Positions 7,918 through 16,345 of a stretch of DNA of 64,000 nucleotides are shown in pieces (the first letter of the stretch is position 1; each line of letters starts with the position of its first letter). The DNA is from Candidatus Aenigmatarchaeota archaeon. GTDB taxonomy: Archaea; Aenigmatarchaeota; Aenigmatarchaeia; GW2011-AR5. The stretch lies in the NCBI GenBank assembly GCA_016187335.1, contig JACPJW010000001.1, positions 192,547 to 256,546 of the forward strand, read 5' to 3'. A program made the position numbers and the translations under genes. The notes beneath the pieces were generated by a model. It searched no databases and was not told where the DNA came from. It saw only the letters and a program-made list of their open reading frames with translations.

Positions 7918-8820
7918 TTAAGGTCCTGCAGGCATGGTAATTTGCTGCGCAACAGAATTGTAATTCCTAAGCACCCTTCCAAGTTCACCGTATGCAACTG
8001 CCGCCCTGGCTCTGCTCTGCGCAGCGCGCAAACCTGCACTCCATAAAGTGGCCATTGCAGCTTCAGTTGCTTCATCCTTCATTCTGGCTACGGTTACGCC
8101 CTTGTATCTTCCGCTCAATTCTCCCAAGGTTTTTGTGCTGTACGGTTCTTCTCTTGCTACGGACTCATAAGGTTTTTTTCTGACTACTACTTCTTCCAGC
8201 GCATATCCCTTTCTGGTCCAGACTAGTCTGTAATAAGTTAACTCAGATTCCGTAGATGATTTTAAAAGAATGCCAAAAGGAAATAGTTGTAACGCTTTTT
8301 CCTTTCCTATTTCTGGGCTTAAAATAAACGTTGAATCAGGATCATCATGCACAGGATCGTCCGTACCCCGCTCAAAATATCTTTTTTCTGCCAAAATACT
8401 GTTTATAACAACATCAGGAGCTCCGTCATGAAGATGGAATTTATACACATCAGGATCTGCCAAAGCCAAATCAGGCCTGTTAAAAAATAATGAAAAGAAC
8501 TGACCTTTTTCATAGTGTTCTAATGTAAGAAACGGCTGGCCGTCTCTTGATATACGAACTTGTGACGACACTAAAGATCTATCAATAATTTTTCCCTTTG
8601 GTTTCGTGAGATCCCTTGAATCTTTCAGATCAGCAATGTACTTTGCAGAAAAACCATCTTCAGTCGGTACGGAATCAGCCGCGACATCAAAATATTCCTC
8701 TTTTCTTGCGTCCCCGAATTGAATACCTGCATCGGACAGTTGTTGTAATAAAAACCTGACAGTCCTTACATCCGATCTGTCCACTTTTCTGTTTCTAAGG
8801 AATTTGGTTAAAGTTACCAT
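7918..8820 (-). CDS. Hypothetical protein, 300 aa
   Basis: I do not recognise it. A soluble mixed alpha/beta protein without signal peptide, membrane helices or Cys motifs; the C-terminal third is Ala/Arg-rich and helical (DEATEAAMATLWSAGLRAAQSRARAA). Convergent with msrB. The promoter carries an 11-bp inverted repeat (8838-8872) around the TATA box, so expression is probably controlled. Confidence 0.65.
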   Translation of the reverse strand: MVTLTKFLRNRKVDRSDVRTVRFLLQQLSDAGIQFGDARKEEYFDVAADSVPTEDGFSAKYIADLKDSRDLTKPKGKIIDRSLVSSQVRISRDGQPFLTLEHYEKGQFFSLFFNRPDLALADPDVYKFHLHDGAPDVVINSILAEKRYFERGTDDPVHDDPDSTFILSPEIGKEKALQLFPFGILLKSSTESELTYYRLVWTRKGYALEEVVVRKKPYESVAREEPYSTKTLGELSGRYKGVTVARMKDEATEAAMATLWSAGLRAAQSRARAAVAYGELGRVLRNYNSVAQQITMPAGP

Positions 8821-8837
8821 TAAAATTCAACTTTTCC

Positions 8838-8872
8838 TTTAACTTTATCTTGGAAACTCTTATAAAGTTAAA
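8838..8872 (-). promoter_or_regulatory. Inverted-repeat operator and TATA box
   Basis: TTTAACTTTAT (8838-8848) and ATAAAGTTAAA (8862-8872) form a perfect 11-bp inverted repeat. The sense-strand TATA element CTTTATAAG overlaps the distal arm, so a dimeric repressor bound here would block TBP. Confidence 0.55.
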
Positions 8873-9019
8873 ACATTGGAACACTGTAATTTCTTTGTGA
8901 TGTTGCTGTAAATGAAAATTAAAGTGTGTTTTTTATTCCAGAAAGAAGAAAATAACAAAAAGGTAAAATTTAGATAATCATTTGGCTAAAACTTCGCCGG
9001 CTTCTCCGCGTTTGCATGC

Positions 9020-9484
9020 CTACTTTGCCAGATAGCCGTTGACGATCCCGAAAACGCCGAGGAGCAGGGCGCCTGCCATGAACTGCCACTGGGAGCCGAA
9101 CGCCGGGACGAAAAGGGATGAAACCACGAGGACAAGGCCTGCATAGTCGGAAAGCGGGTTGTGCGCTGCATGGCCGCCTGCGAACATCGCGGCACCGAGA
9201 AGCAGGAGCCACAGCGACATCAGCACAGCGGCGCTGAGAGGGATAACCTCAAAGGCGATTGCCAAGGTTGCCAAAAATCCGAACAAGCCCGCGGACATCC
9301 ATACCGCCATCATTCCTTTCGGCGAGCCCTTCATCTGCTTTCCTACCCACATGTTCAGGATATTTATTACCACGGCGATTCCTATCCACAGCCATGAAAC
9401 GTTGTAGCCGCCCGCTGCCAGGTAATGCGCACCGGCAAATAACAGAAGCAGAACAACGCCCCACGCTGTCAAGGGTGTATTCAT
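9020..9484 (-). CDS. Membrane protein, 154 aa, about five helices
   Basis: Hydrophobic throughout with segments near residues 7-24, 29-47, 60-78, 83-105 and 110-150. Lys-rich loop GKQMKGSPKG. No catalytic motif seen. It resembles small acetate-uptake or YaaH-like proteins only in general hydropathy; I do not assign a function. Divergent from the DUF998 gene. Confidence 0.7.
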   Translation of the reverse strand: MNTPLTAWGVVLLLLFAGAHYLAAGGYNVSWLWIGIAVVINILNMWVGKQMKGSPKGMMAVWMSAGLFGFLATLAIAFEVIPLSAAVLMSLWLLLLGAAMFAGGHAAHNPLSDYAGLVLVVSSLFVPAFGSQWQFMAGALLLGVFGIVNGYLAK

Positions 9485-9578
9485 AATAAAATTATTGGGA
9501 TAAGCGGTATATAAAATTAATCTGCAGGCTAAAGTTTGAGAATTTTGCTATTAATACTGGGTAATTCAAATAATTTTT

Positions 9579-10229
9579 ATGGCATCCAAGGCTGACAAAT
9601 TCCTGCTGCTGTCCGGCATCTTCGGCCCCGTTGTGTTCATTCTTGTCATCTTTGTTTCTGGCATGCTGTACCCCGGATACAGCCACGTAAGCAACGTCAT
9701 CAGCGACCTCGGCGCGGCAGGAAGCCCTGTCAGGGATTTCATGAACATCTTCGGGTTCATGCTGTACGGGATTTCCATTGTGGTCTTCGCTGCTGGCGTT
9801 TACAAATTAAGGGGAAAAAGCCTCCTCGGAAAGACAATATCAGTTTTTTTTCTGCTGGGCGGCATTTCAATGTTCCTGATAGGCGTATTTCCGAGCGATG
9901 CGCCCTGCAGGGAAGGGCCGAGATTCTGCCCTGCCCCGACTTCCGCGGCAGAGATGCACAACATCGCAACTTACAGCACATTCCTTTTCATGTTCCCCGC
10001 ATTTATCCTGCTGGTCATTGACACAAGAAACGAGAAAACGATGAGATATTATTTTGCGGTTGCCGGCGCACTTGGATTGATAATTGCGTATTTCGGTTAC
10101 ACCTGGCTCACGGTCGACAGCTATGAGAAATCCCTCACAGCAGGACTGATGCAAAGAGCTACTTTAGCAGGGCTCTTCTTGCTGATGATGTATACTTCCC
10201 TGAAGCTTCACGGCCTGAAGAAGAAATAA
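9579..10229 (+). CDS. DUF998 family membrane protein
   Basis: A 216-residue, six-helix protein with the DUF998 signature YPGYSHVSNVISDLGAAGSPVRDFMN near residue 30, as in many archaeal and bacterial DUF998 proteins. Function of the family is unknown. Starts 95 bases from the divergent membrane protein gene. A Cys-containing loop lies at residues 105-125 (PSDAPCREGPRFCPAP). Confidence 0.88.
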   Translation: MASKADKFLLLSGIFGPVVFILVIFVSGMLYPGYSHVSNVISDLGAAGSPVRDFMNIFGFMLYGISIVVFAAGVYKLRGKSLLGKTISVFFLLGGISMFLIGVFPSDAPCREGPRFCPAPTSAAEMHNIATYSTFLFMFPAFILLVIDTRNEKTMRYYFAVAGALGLIIAYFGYTWLTVDSYEKSLTAGLMQRATLAGLFLLMMYTSLKLHGLKKK

Positions 10230-10288
10230 CGCTATAGTCTTTTGAAATACCGAAGAGGCTTTAATTGTCGTGTATTGCAGTTGGAATC

Positions 10289-10870
10289 CTAGTGCACCAG
10301 CCTGAACCCGATATCGGTTCCCATCTTTAGCGTGTAGCCCAGCTGTATGTTCAGGTATCCCAGAGTTTCCAGCCAGCGGGCGTTTTGCAGCGGTCCGGCG
10401 TCCACAGCGTCAAAGCCGATGTCCTGTCCAAGCTCAAGCACGTGCTGCTTCGCAGCATGGTCATCGCCGGCAACGAACAGCGTCAGTTTTTCGCCCTTGA
10501 CTTTGCCGGTGGACATGTTGCCGGCAAAAACAGTGTTGAACGCTTTGACGATCTTCGCTTTTGGCGCTTTTTTCTGCAGCTCCTCTGCCCCGCTTGTATT
10601 GAAGCCTAGAGCAAGTTTAAAATCAGGAGTGAGCACATTAGTGACGTCTACGAACGTCTTCCCATTGACTGCATCGCCCATTTCGCGGAGTGCATTGTCA
10701 ACCTCGCTGAAAGGCACGGCAAGAATAATTACATCGCCCCACGAAGCAGTTTCCCTGGCTGCCTTCGGTTCCTTCCCGACAGCGCGGACGTCATAGCCGG
10801 CGCGTTCAAGCCCCTTCTTGAGCGCGCTGCCGACATTTCCTTTGCCGATGATAGCAATTTTTGGTTTCAT
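10289..10870 (-). CDS. NADP-binding oxidoreductase, F420:NADP reductase-like
   Basis: About 193 residues beginning MKPKIAIIGKGNVGSALKKGLERAGYDV, a GxGxxG Rossmann fold. Blocks DVTNVLTP and IVKAFNTVFA are typical of the NADPH-dependent F420 reductase/NADP oxidoreductase coenzyme family, which passes hydride between NADP and a flavin or deazaflavin. F420 dependence cannot be shown. I choose ATG 10870, where the fold begins, over the earlier ATG 10897. Confidence 0.85.
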   Translation of the reverse strand: MKPKIAIIGKGNVGSALKKGLERAGYDVRAVGKEPKAARETASWGDVIILAVPFSEVDNALREMGDAVNGKTFVDVTNVLTPDFKLALGFNTSGAEELQKKAPKAKIVKAFNTVFAGNMSTGKVKGEKLTLFVAGDDHAAKQHVLELGQDIGFDAVDAGPLQNARWLETLGYLNIQLGYTLKMGTDIGFRLVH

Positions 10871-11045
10871 GCCAATCTCCGTTAAGTAATAAGCCATAAT
10901 AAAAATAAAAGGTGACCTGCCGTCAAAGATACGGAGAAGGAAGGTGGCTGACGGCGGGCTTTAATTCGTTTTATAGGAAATAACTGTATCACAGTCTTCT
11001 TCACGCCAGAAATTATTTTATTTCCAGAAACAGTATAATTAGCCG

Positions 11046-11774
11046 ATGACATCAGATTATTGGGAAAGAGAATCGGGTTTTTACGATAGGCAGTGGAAGG
11101 GTTCTCCCGTGTCTGAATTTGATTATGCCTGCACAAAGGACATGCTTTTTCGTTTTCTTGAGCCCTCTATGAATGATAAGATACTGGAAATTGGGTGTGG
11201 CCTTGGGACGTGGACAGAGCTTGTTGGTAGTAAGTGTCGGGCTATAACAGCTGTGGACGTCTCCAAAGAAATGATACGAAAAGCCAAGAAGAATGTAAGC
11301 CTGAAGAATGTAAAGTTTGTTGTTTCGGATTTCCTATCTTTCGGGACAAAGGAAAGATTTAATAAAATATTTGCAGTGCGCTCTTTCGAATACCTTGATG
11401 ATACGAAAGCTGGACTAAGAAAGGTTTGGGGTATGTTGAAGCCAAGTGGAAGATTCGTAATCATAACAAAGTCTAAGCCTTGCGCATGGGAGTTCGTTTA
11501 TCATGAAAGGTGGAAAAGGAGTGGATTCAGACAGAACAAAATTTCTTATACAAAAATGAGAAAATTGCTCCATTCTGTGGGATTTGTTGATGTAAAGATG
11601 CTGCCGGCTATCATTAGATTCCCTATATTCCGCGGGGGAAATAGGGAAATACCCATGATACCCAATTCAGTAGCAAAATATTTACTGGCACCAGGGTTTG
11701 TACTGCGCAGATTTCAACCCCTTATTGTATTCGCGGAATCGTATGCTGCCTATGCTACAAGAGGCGAATCGTGA
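11046..11774 (+). CDS. SAM-dependent methyltransferase (class I)
   Basis: A 242-residue protein with motif I ILEIGCGLGTWTELV (residues 46-60), acidic motif II in AVDVSKEM and motif IV-like FNKIFAVRSFEYLDD. It uses S-adenosylmethionine. The stop TGA overlaps the start of the following glycosyltransferase, so they form one operon, suggesting modification of a glycan, lipid or polyprenyl carrier. Confidence 0.88.
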   Translation: MTSDYWERESGFYDRQWKGSPVSEFDYACTKDMLFRFLEPSMNDKILEIGCGLGTWTELVGSKCRAITAVDVSKEMIRKAKKNVSLKNVKFVVSDFLSFGTKERFNKIFAVRSFEYLDDTKAGLRKVWGMLKPSGRFVIITKSKPCAWEFVYHERWKRSGFRQNKISYTKMRKLLHSVGFVDVKMLPAIIRFPIFRGGNREIPMIPNSVAKYLLAPGFVLRRFQPLIVFAESYAAYATRGES

Positions 11775-12886
11775 TGCGTAATGAGGTATCTGTAATAATA
11801 TGCACGCGCAATAGACCAGACTACCTAAAAAAATGTATCGCTTCAATTCTAAAGCAATCCGTCAAGCCAAAAGAAATAATTGTTGTAGACGACGCTTCTG
11901 ATGAAAGAATTGACTCCATCCAGATGCTAAATGCCATCTTTTTCTCTGTGCGGAATAAAGTCTCTAACCTGCCATCAGGAAATATTGAGATAAAGTACAT
12001 AAGAAATAAGCGCAGACAGGGCGTAGTCAGAAGCAGGAATATTGGCATCGCAGCAGCGAGAAGCGATGTAGTCGCATTCATCGATGACGATGGTTACGCT
12101 CATAAGGACTGGATAAAGGACCTTTTGAAGTGCTATCAAGCTAAAGGTGTAGTAGGCGTCGGAGGCCCTGTCATAGAGGTTGGCAGAGATGTCGAAACAA
12201 AGCCGCATTTCAAAAGACTTTCTTATATAACGAGCCATGGCGACATAAAGCACAACTACAGGGTGAAGAGATTCAAAGACATCAAAAATCTCCGTTCCGG
12301 GGCTGTAAAATTTCTCATGGGCGGTAACATGTCATTCAGAAGGGGTGTTCTCCTGAAACTCCACGGCTTTAATGCACAATACAAAGGCAATTATTACAGG
12401 GAAGAAACCGATATGTGCATGAGGGTTTCAAAGATTGGCAAGATCATCTTTGAGCCGTCTGTCGTAACATATCATAATACTGCAAAATATGGCGGAACAA
12501 GGGATGTCATCAGTTTGGAAAATTTCCTTTACTGGTATTTCAGGAATACTATACTTCTGTTTTTTCGGCATTTCGGCATTAAAAATGCAGCAATAAAAAC
12601 ATGGAGGCAGTTCAAGAAATATTTCGGGGGTGTCAGAAACGGTACAATCAAGACTAACAGGGACTACCTTATAATCGGTGCGTCTTTCAAGATACTGATT
12701 GCGATACTAACAGGCACTATTGTGGGGATACTTGTAGGCTTGGTTTTTGACAAGCCTCTGAAGAAATTAATGTACAAGAACCCTGAATACGCAACATTAA
12801 TCATCATATCCTTAATGGGAACGACATTCCAAATCGTAGACTACAGAAATATAGAAAATATCATTAGGCATTTGGATAAGCCTTGA
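11774..12886 (+). CDS. Family 2 glycosyltransferase with C-terminal membrane segment
   Basis: About 370 residues. N-terminal GT-A domain: VSVIICTRNRPDYLKKCI, VVDDASD, then AFIDDDGYAH (the DxD sugar-nucleotide site), MGGNMSFRR and EETDMCMRV (ED catalytic base region). Residues about 308-328 (ILIAILTGTIVGILVGLVF) form one or two membrane helices that anchor the enzyme. It transfers a sugar from a nucleotide donor. Coupled with the upstream methyltransferase. The GTG at 11771 is an alternative start. Confidence 0.9.
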   Translation: MRNEVSVIICTRNRPDYLKKCIASILKQSVKPKEIIVVDDASDERIDSIQMLNAIFFSVRNKVSNLPSGNIEIKYIRNKRRQGVVRSRNIGIAAARSDVVAFIDDDGYAHKDWIKDLLKCYQAKGVVGVGGPVIEVGRDVETKPHFKRLSYITSHGDIKHNYRVKRFKDIKNLRSGAVKFLMGGNMSFRRGVLLKLHGFNAQYKGNYYREETDMCMRVSKIGKIIFEPSVVTYHNTAKYGGTRDVISLENFLYWYFRNTILLFFRHFGIKNAAIKTWRQFKKYFGGVRNGTIKTNRDYLIIGASFKILIAILTGTIVGILVGLVFDKPLKKLMYKNPEYATLIIISLMGTTFQIVDYRNIENIIRHLDKP

Positions 12887-12909
12887 ATAGTGAATATGAA
12901 TAAATATCT

Positions 12910-13160
12910 GCGGGCTAACGCCCGTAGTATTTTCTTCAGGAAAGCATAGCTTTCCGAAGACTCAAGAAAGCTTCGCTTTCTTCGAGTTGCAGATGTTCAG
13001 AAAGCTGAGCTTTCTGACACCCCAAAAAGCTTCGCTTTTTGAGCGAATGCAGAAGCGTTATAAACGGCTTAAAAGCCGCAGTACAACAAGGACCTAAGGT
13101 CTTTGTGTACACATGGAACCTTCAGTTCCATGCTGTATTGACTGCATTTCATGCAATAAA
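12910..13160. repeat. Array of about nine consecutive perfect hairpins
   Basis: Between the glycosyltransferase and RNase P RNA there is no gene. Instead short perfect hairpins follow one another every 20-35 bases: CGGGC/GCCCG, GGAAAGC/GCTTTCC (12939-12955), AGAAAGC/GCTTTCT (12965-12981), CAGAAAGCT/AGCTTTCTG (12998-13016), CAAAAAGC/GCTTTTTG (13023-13041), CGGCTT/AAGCCG, GGACC/GGTC inside GTACA/TGTAC, TGGAAC/GTTCCA and TGCA/TGCA. Stem sequences differ but pairing is kept. Members two and three, and four and five, match the paired-hairpin family described elsewhere in this window. Confidence 0.8.
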
Positions 13161-13167
13161 AATTAGA

Positions 13168-13580
13168 GGTGACCTGCCGATAGCCTGTCTTTTGTCGGCC
13201 TTCATTCACCGGCGAAAGTTTTTCTTTTCGCCGACGTTTTCTTTTTTGAAAAAGAAAAGGCCGTGCAACATTTGTCTTTGCGTCGTTATAACTTGCACCC
13301 GCGCGCAGCGGGCCGTTTCATCCGGTTTCTCCTTTGACAGAGATAAAGCACAAATCATAAATCATTGTGCGACCGGTATCGTTTCTGTTCCCGCTGTTAC
13401 CTTCAAGGATAGGGCATTGCTGCCTCGCGCTTTCCTTTTCCGGCCGCGCTTTGTGAGCGCAGCGAACAAAGGGTGGGTGGACAGAGCTTCCTCAATCAGA
13501 ACCTGCAAGTTCCGCGCCTTTTCCGAAAAAAAGACGATTCCCCAACACAAGTCCCGACCGGTGGTTGCTGGCAGGTCACC
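13168..13580 (-). ncRNA. rnpB: RNase P RNA
   Basis: The catalytic RNA that trims the 5' ends of tRNA precursors. The ends pair perfectly as P1: GGTGACCTGCC (5' end, 13580-13570 on the minus strand) with GGCAGGTCACC (3' end, 13178-13168). Inside are core blocks of archaeal RNase P in the expected order: GAUUGAGGAAG with CCACCCACC (5' P4 region), ACAGAAACG, GGAUGAAACGGCCCGC and a following GUGCAAGUU. Length about 413 nt is longer than usual (300-370). The extra length includes a type 2-like element at about 13222-13262 (CCUUUU, AAAAGAAAA, CGUCGGCG, AAAAG), related to the rRNA mini-introns. Whether that part is spliced out or kept is unknown. Confidence 0.82.
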
Positions 13581-13617
13581 GTCATAATATACATAGAAGT
13601 GTTAATAAGCGTTGCGC

Positions 13618-14307
13618 TTACACAACAGCCTTGAATAATTTTCCGGGGTTATGAGGAGTTTCCAGATACCCGCTCGCAATAGCCCTTATCAAAGGCGTGC
13701 TTCCATCGCTTCTTGCCAATTCTTCCGCAGGCATCCACCCTATGTTATCAAGTTCTGGTCTTTCTGATTTCAGCAGCGGGGTTTTCTCCGGTTCGCCTTT
13801 GTATTCTATAGAAAATGCGTGCACCACGAATGGGTCTGGCACGAAAATGCCTTTTTCATATATTCCGAATGTCGTATCCGTGCAAAGACCTATATACTCC
13901 ACATCACTTATCCTTCTCATGAAATTGCGGTAAACTTCCTGCCTTGCCTCAAGGAGTGCAACCCACAGTGCCGGCAATTCTTCCCCTCTTCCTATTCTTT
14001 CATTTACTTTTTCAAGAAAACTCTGCTCGTCTGGTTCTAATCTTCTTACACCGTCTGGCCCGTTTTCCAGATAATACCGCAGAAATAATCCGGCATCGTC
14101 TTTCTGCGCCCTACCTATGGGCGTTAATGTCCTTTTGTATAAAATATCTTTCTTTGTACGGTCGCCCACAAGTAAATGACCATGATTGTGAATGAGCAAA
14201 GTGCTTGCTGTCTTGTATTGCCCTTCGCGAAGATCCAAAAACTGCTTGTAAAAACCAGGACTATTCAAATCCATATTCCCAGGTTTCGGAATCCAAAGTA
14301 ATGCCAT
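13618..14307 (-). CDS. Hypothetical protein, 229 aa, possible Nudix-like fold
   Basis: Starts MALLWIPKPGNMDLNSPGFYK; contains strands such as TASTLLIHNHGHLLVGDRT and a C-terminal block ELDNIGWMPAEELARS, which resembles the end of Nudix domains. A canonical Nudix box (Gx5Ex7REUxEExGU) is not present, so catalysis as a Nudix hydrolase is doubtful. Upstream AT-rich TATA-like region near 14325. Function unknown. Confidence 0.65.
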   Translation of the reverse strand: MALLWIPKPGNMDLNSPGFYKQFLDLREGQYKTASTLLIHNHGHLLVGDRTKKDILYKRTLTPIGRAQKDDAGLFLRYYLENGPDGVRRLEPDEQSFLEKVNERIGRGEELPALWVALLEARQEVYRNFMRRISDVEYIGLCTDTTFGIYEKGIFVPDPFVVHAFSIEYKGEPEKTPLLKSERPELDNIGWMPAEELARSDGSTPLIRAIASGYLETPHNPGKLFKAVV

Positions 14308-14494
14308 TAACTCGCACCAAATTTGATTATATTTACTACTTATCAGTTACGTATTTAAGGATTTTACCTGTGTTTGTAATTCACAGCGGATACATTATTA
14401 ACCTACTTTGTACGTTTTATCTCCAAGTTTTTGCCAGCCGATTTCTGTTATGGCTCGGCTTTGTCGCCACTATCATGCTGGCATAGTCTTGTGA

Positions 14495-14587
14495 GACAGG
14501 AAGCCCGTTAAGCTGTACCTGATTAACATCGGCTTCCAGCTGGTAAATCTCCTGCTTATGGGTGCCCTGCTGGCTGTGTGGGTTTAA
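14495..14587 (+). pseudogene. C-terminal remnant of a membrane protein gene
   Basis: A 30-codon frame reads KPVKLYLINIGFQLVNLLLM then GALLAVWV and a stop: a charged entry followed by a membrane helix. It has no start codon and is preceded in frame by TGA (14492-14494); disabled frames lie upstream. The rest of the gene is lost. It overlaps the end of the convergent gene by a few bases. Confidence 0.4.
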
Positions 14588-15102
14588 AGGACCATCACAT
14601 GCTCTTCCGAGAAGTATCTTAATATTATTTCAGAAAGCGGTATGTGGTTGTAGTACCAGTCAATGTCCACAAATACTTTCCTTCTTTCGTCTCCTTTAAA
14701 GACAAACCCGTAGATGTCCCGTTCGCCATGTTCCAATTCCACCTGACCGCCTTGCGTAAGGTCTTCTGTAATAACTCCAACAGAATCACCGCAGACTGTG
14801 CCGATGCAAAAAGCCGGGACGTCCTTCCCTTCATCGTGCAGTCTCTCGGCGTTCTGGCAGTAAATTTCCATAAGCCTAGACTGTTGCTCTCTGTCAAAAT
14901 TTCCGTAAACGGTGTCGGGCCGTAACGCCCTGAGGGCTACGTATAATCCGGACGGTGTTCTCCCTATTCTATACAGGTTAACAGTGCCACCGAAAGAAAA
15001 CTGTTCTGACTGTCTGGTAAACGCCTTCCTAGCAGTATTCAGCATTTCCGGACCGGATTCTATCTCCTTTTTCACCGTTAATGAATGTTCAAAATAACCC
15101 AT
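14584..15102 (-). CDS. Hypothetical protein, about 172 aa
   Basis: Unrecognised soluble protein beginning MGYFEHSLTVKKEIES; the strand-rich centre (FSFGGTVNLYRIGRTPSGLYVALRAL) and acidic C-terminal half (YGFVFKGDERRKVFVDIDWYY) suggest a compact alpha/beta domain. The earlier ATG at 15147 would add 15 residues. A 34-residue Cys-rich gene follows upstream on the same strand. Confidence 0.6.
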   Translation of the reverse strand: MGYFEHSLTVKKEIESGPEMLNTARKAFTRQSEQFSFGGTVNLYRIGRTPSGLYVALRALRPDTVYGNFDREQQSRLMEIYCQNAERLHDEGKDVPAFCIGTVCGDSVGVITEDLTQGGQVELEHGERDIYGFVFKGDERRKVFVDIDWYYNHIPLSEIILRYFSEEHVMVL

Positions 15103-15179
15103 GCGAAAAGGTAGTTTAATAACCTTAAATTGCTTTAGAAAATTCAATCAAAAAGAAGTAAAAGTAAGTAGGTTAAGGC

Positions 15180-15284
15180 CTACTTTCTGAATTCTTTGCC
15201 GCAAAAGCCGCAGAAAGAGACTCCCCTGGCTTTGACTATATGTCCCTTGAAGCCGTCTCCGCAATTATGCAACTTTTTCTTCAT
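15180..15284 (-). CDS. 34-residue zinc-ribbon-like microprotein
   Basis: A short frame reads MKKKLHNCGDGFKGHIVKA then RGVSFCGFCGKEFRK. It has one His/Cys group (LHNC) and a CGFCG knuckle, consistent with a single zinc site. A GGTG element precedes the ATG by several bases. Small zinc-knuckle proteins of this size occur elsewhere in the window (62312-62455). No specific partner can be inferred. Confidence 0.5.
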   Translation of the reverse strand: MKKKLHNCGDGFKGHIVKARGVSFCGFCGKEFRK

Positions 15285-15313
15285 TCCAACACCCCGAAAT
15301 AAATGAATATTCA

Positions 15314-15358
15314 CGAAGAGCAAAGCTCTTCGGAATCCCGAAGAAACTTTGTTTCTTC
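15314..15358. repeat. Paired-hairpin repeat
   Basis: Hairpin CGAAGAG/CTCTTCG (15314-15332), spacer GAATCCC, hairpin GAAGAAAC/GTTTCTTC (15340-15358). A member of the paired-hairpin family. The surrounding 15285-15688 has no gene I can support; it also holds the hairpin GGTAGTCAT/ATGACCACC near 15381 and TATA-like stretches near 15442 and 15517. Confidence 0.75.
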
Positions 15359-15616
15359 GAAGATATTCTGATGTGACGGAAGGTAGTCATGAATGACCAC
15401 CAAATTGCTGAGTAACCCCCAGAAACGCCACACCCAGTGTCCTATATATTATCTTTCCTGATTTATATAGATTTCGGTTCTTAACCTACGACCTTTCCGT
15501 AGTAACTTCTATGACGGTGTTATAAATTGAAGAAAAAAACGTCACAGGCCGAGGAGGAGCAATATAACATCGCAATTATACGCCAACTAACGCTGCATTT
15601 CATCCGACGGCTCGCT

Positions 15617-15659
15617 CAGAAACGGAACGTTTCTGGCGTGTCAAAGAACTCCCGTTCTT
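15617..15659. repeat. Paired-hairpin repeat downstream of 23S
   Basis: Hairpin CAGAAACG/CGTTTCTG (15617-15635), spacer GCGTGTCA, hairpin AAGAAC/GTTCTT (15644-15659), then TGCACA. It lies in the 3' trailer of the 23S transcript. Confidence 0.75.
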
Positions 15660-16133
15660 TGCACATCGCCGTTGTCTTGCAGTTGAGGGTTAGCGCATGT
15701 TTTCGCGATTTTGTGCCTTAGGAAAATTAAAGGCTAGCATTGGCGTAGGAGAGCGTGGGCTGAATAGCTCGCCGAAGCTTGCTACTTACACCCCGCTTCC
15801 ATACCTGGTCGTCTTGCCAGTGCCGACTGCCTATTTTCGAGAGCGGCTTGGGGCTTAGATGCTTTCAGCCCTTATCCGCGTATGGCGTAGCTACCCGGCA
15901 ATGCCTTGTCAGACAACCGGTACACCAGAGGCCACGGAAGGATGTTCCTTTCGTACTTATCCTTCCTTTCTCTCAGGCAAAAGCACCTCCAGCAGATATA
16001 GACCAAACTGGCTCACACCGTTCTGAACCCAGCTAACGTGCCCTTTTAATCTGTGAACTCCAGCACCCTTGGCGGCTGCTGCACCGCCAGGAGAGGACGA
16101 GCCGACAGCGACGCCGCAACGCGCGGGGTCGAT

Positions 16134-16217
16134 TTGTTCTCTGGATTCTGCGATCTAAGTTTGACTACCTCAGGCTATTCCAGCTGAGAATATGTAGACA
16201 ATGTCGCAGATCCGGAT
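16134..16217 (-). other. 23S mini-intron, 84 nt (domain V)
   Basis: It interrupts GAGAGUUCUU | AUCGACCCC, which joined matches the conserved AAGAGCACAUAUCGACCCC. BHB: central helix GUUC/GAAC, bulges UUA and AAA, long inner helix. Not of the two repeat families. Confidence 0.82.
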
Positions 16218-16245
16218 AAGAACTCTCACCCGCCACGACACCATT

Positions 16246-16345
16246 ATAGGGTAAAGTAAACCTATAGCTAGTTGCTATCTAAATCTAACTAAATCTAATT
16301 TGTTAGCAGACCCAGACTGCGACTTAGCTTCCCGGCTTACTTCAT
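16246..16345 (-). other. 23S intron, 100 nt, in the GGGGAUAA region
   Basis: Exons CCCCGGGGAU | AAUGGUGUCG restore the universal GGGGAUAAC-like block of the peptidyl-transferase centre. BHB: central GGGG/CCCU, bulges AUA and AUA, inner helix UGAAGUAA/UUUACUUUA. Confidence 0.85.

Noticed and set aside
10900-10930. Repeat of the RNase P end GGTGACCTGCCG near 10910
   Set aside because: A 12-base match is expected by chance in 64 kb and no RNase P core follows.
12910-13160. Hairpin array as a CRISPR array
   Set aside because: Repeat units differ in sequence and there are no constant direct repeats with unique spacers.
14308-14494. SRP RNA or tRNA in the gap after the 13618-14307 gene
   Set aside because: No SRP helix 8 motif and no tRNA arms; the stretch ends in a membrane-protein gene remnant.
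15368-15420. Box C/D sRNA (TGATGTG ... CTGA)
   Set aside because: Box C is imperfect, the inner D' box is not convincing and no rRNA target was checked.
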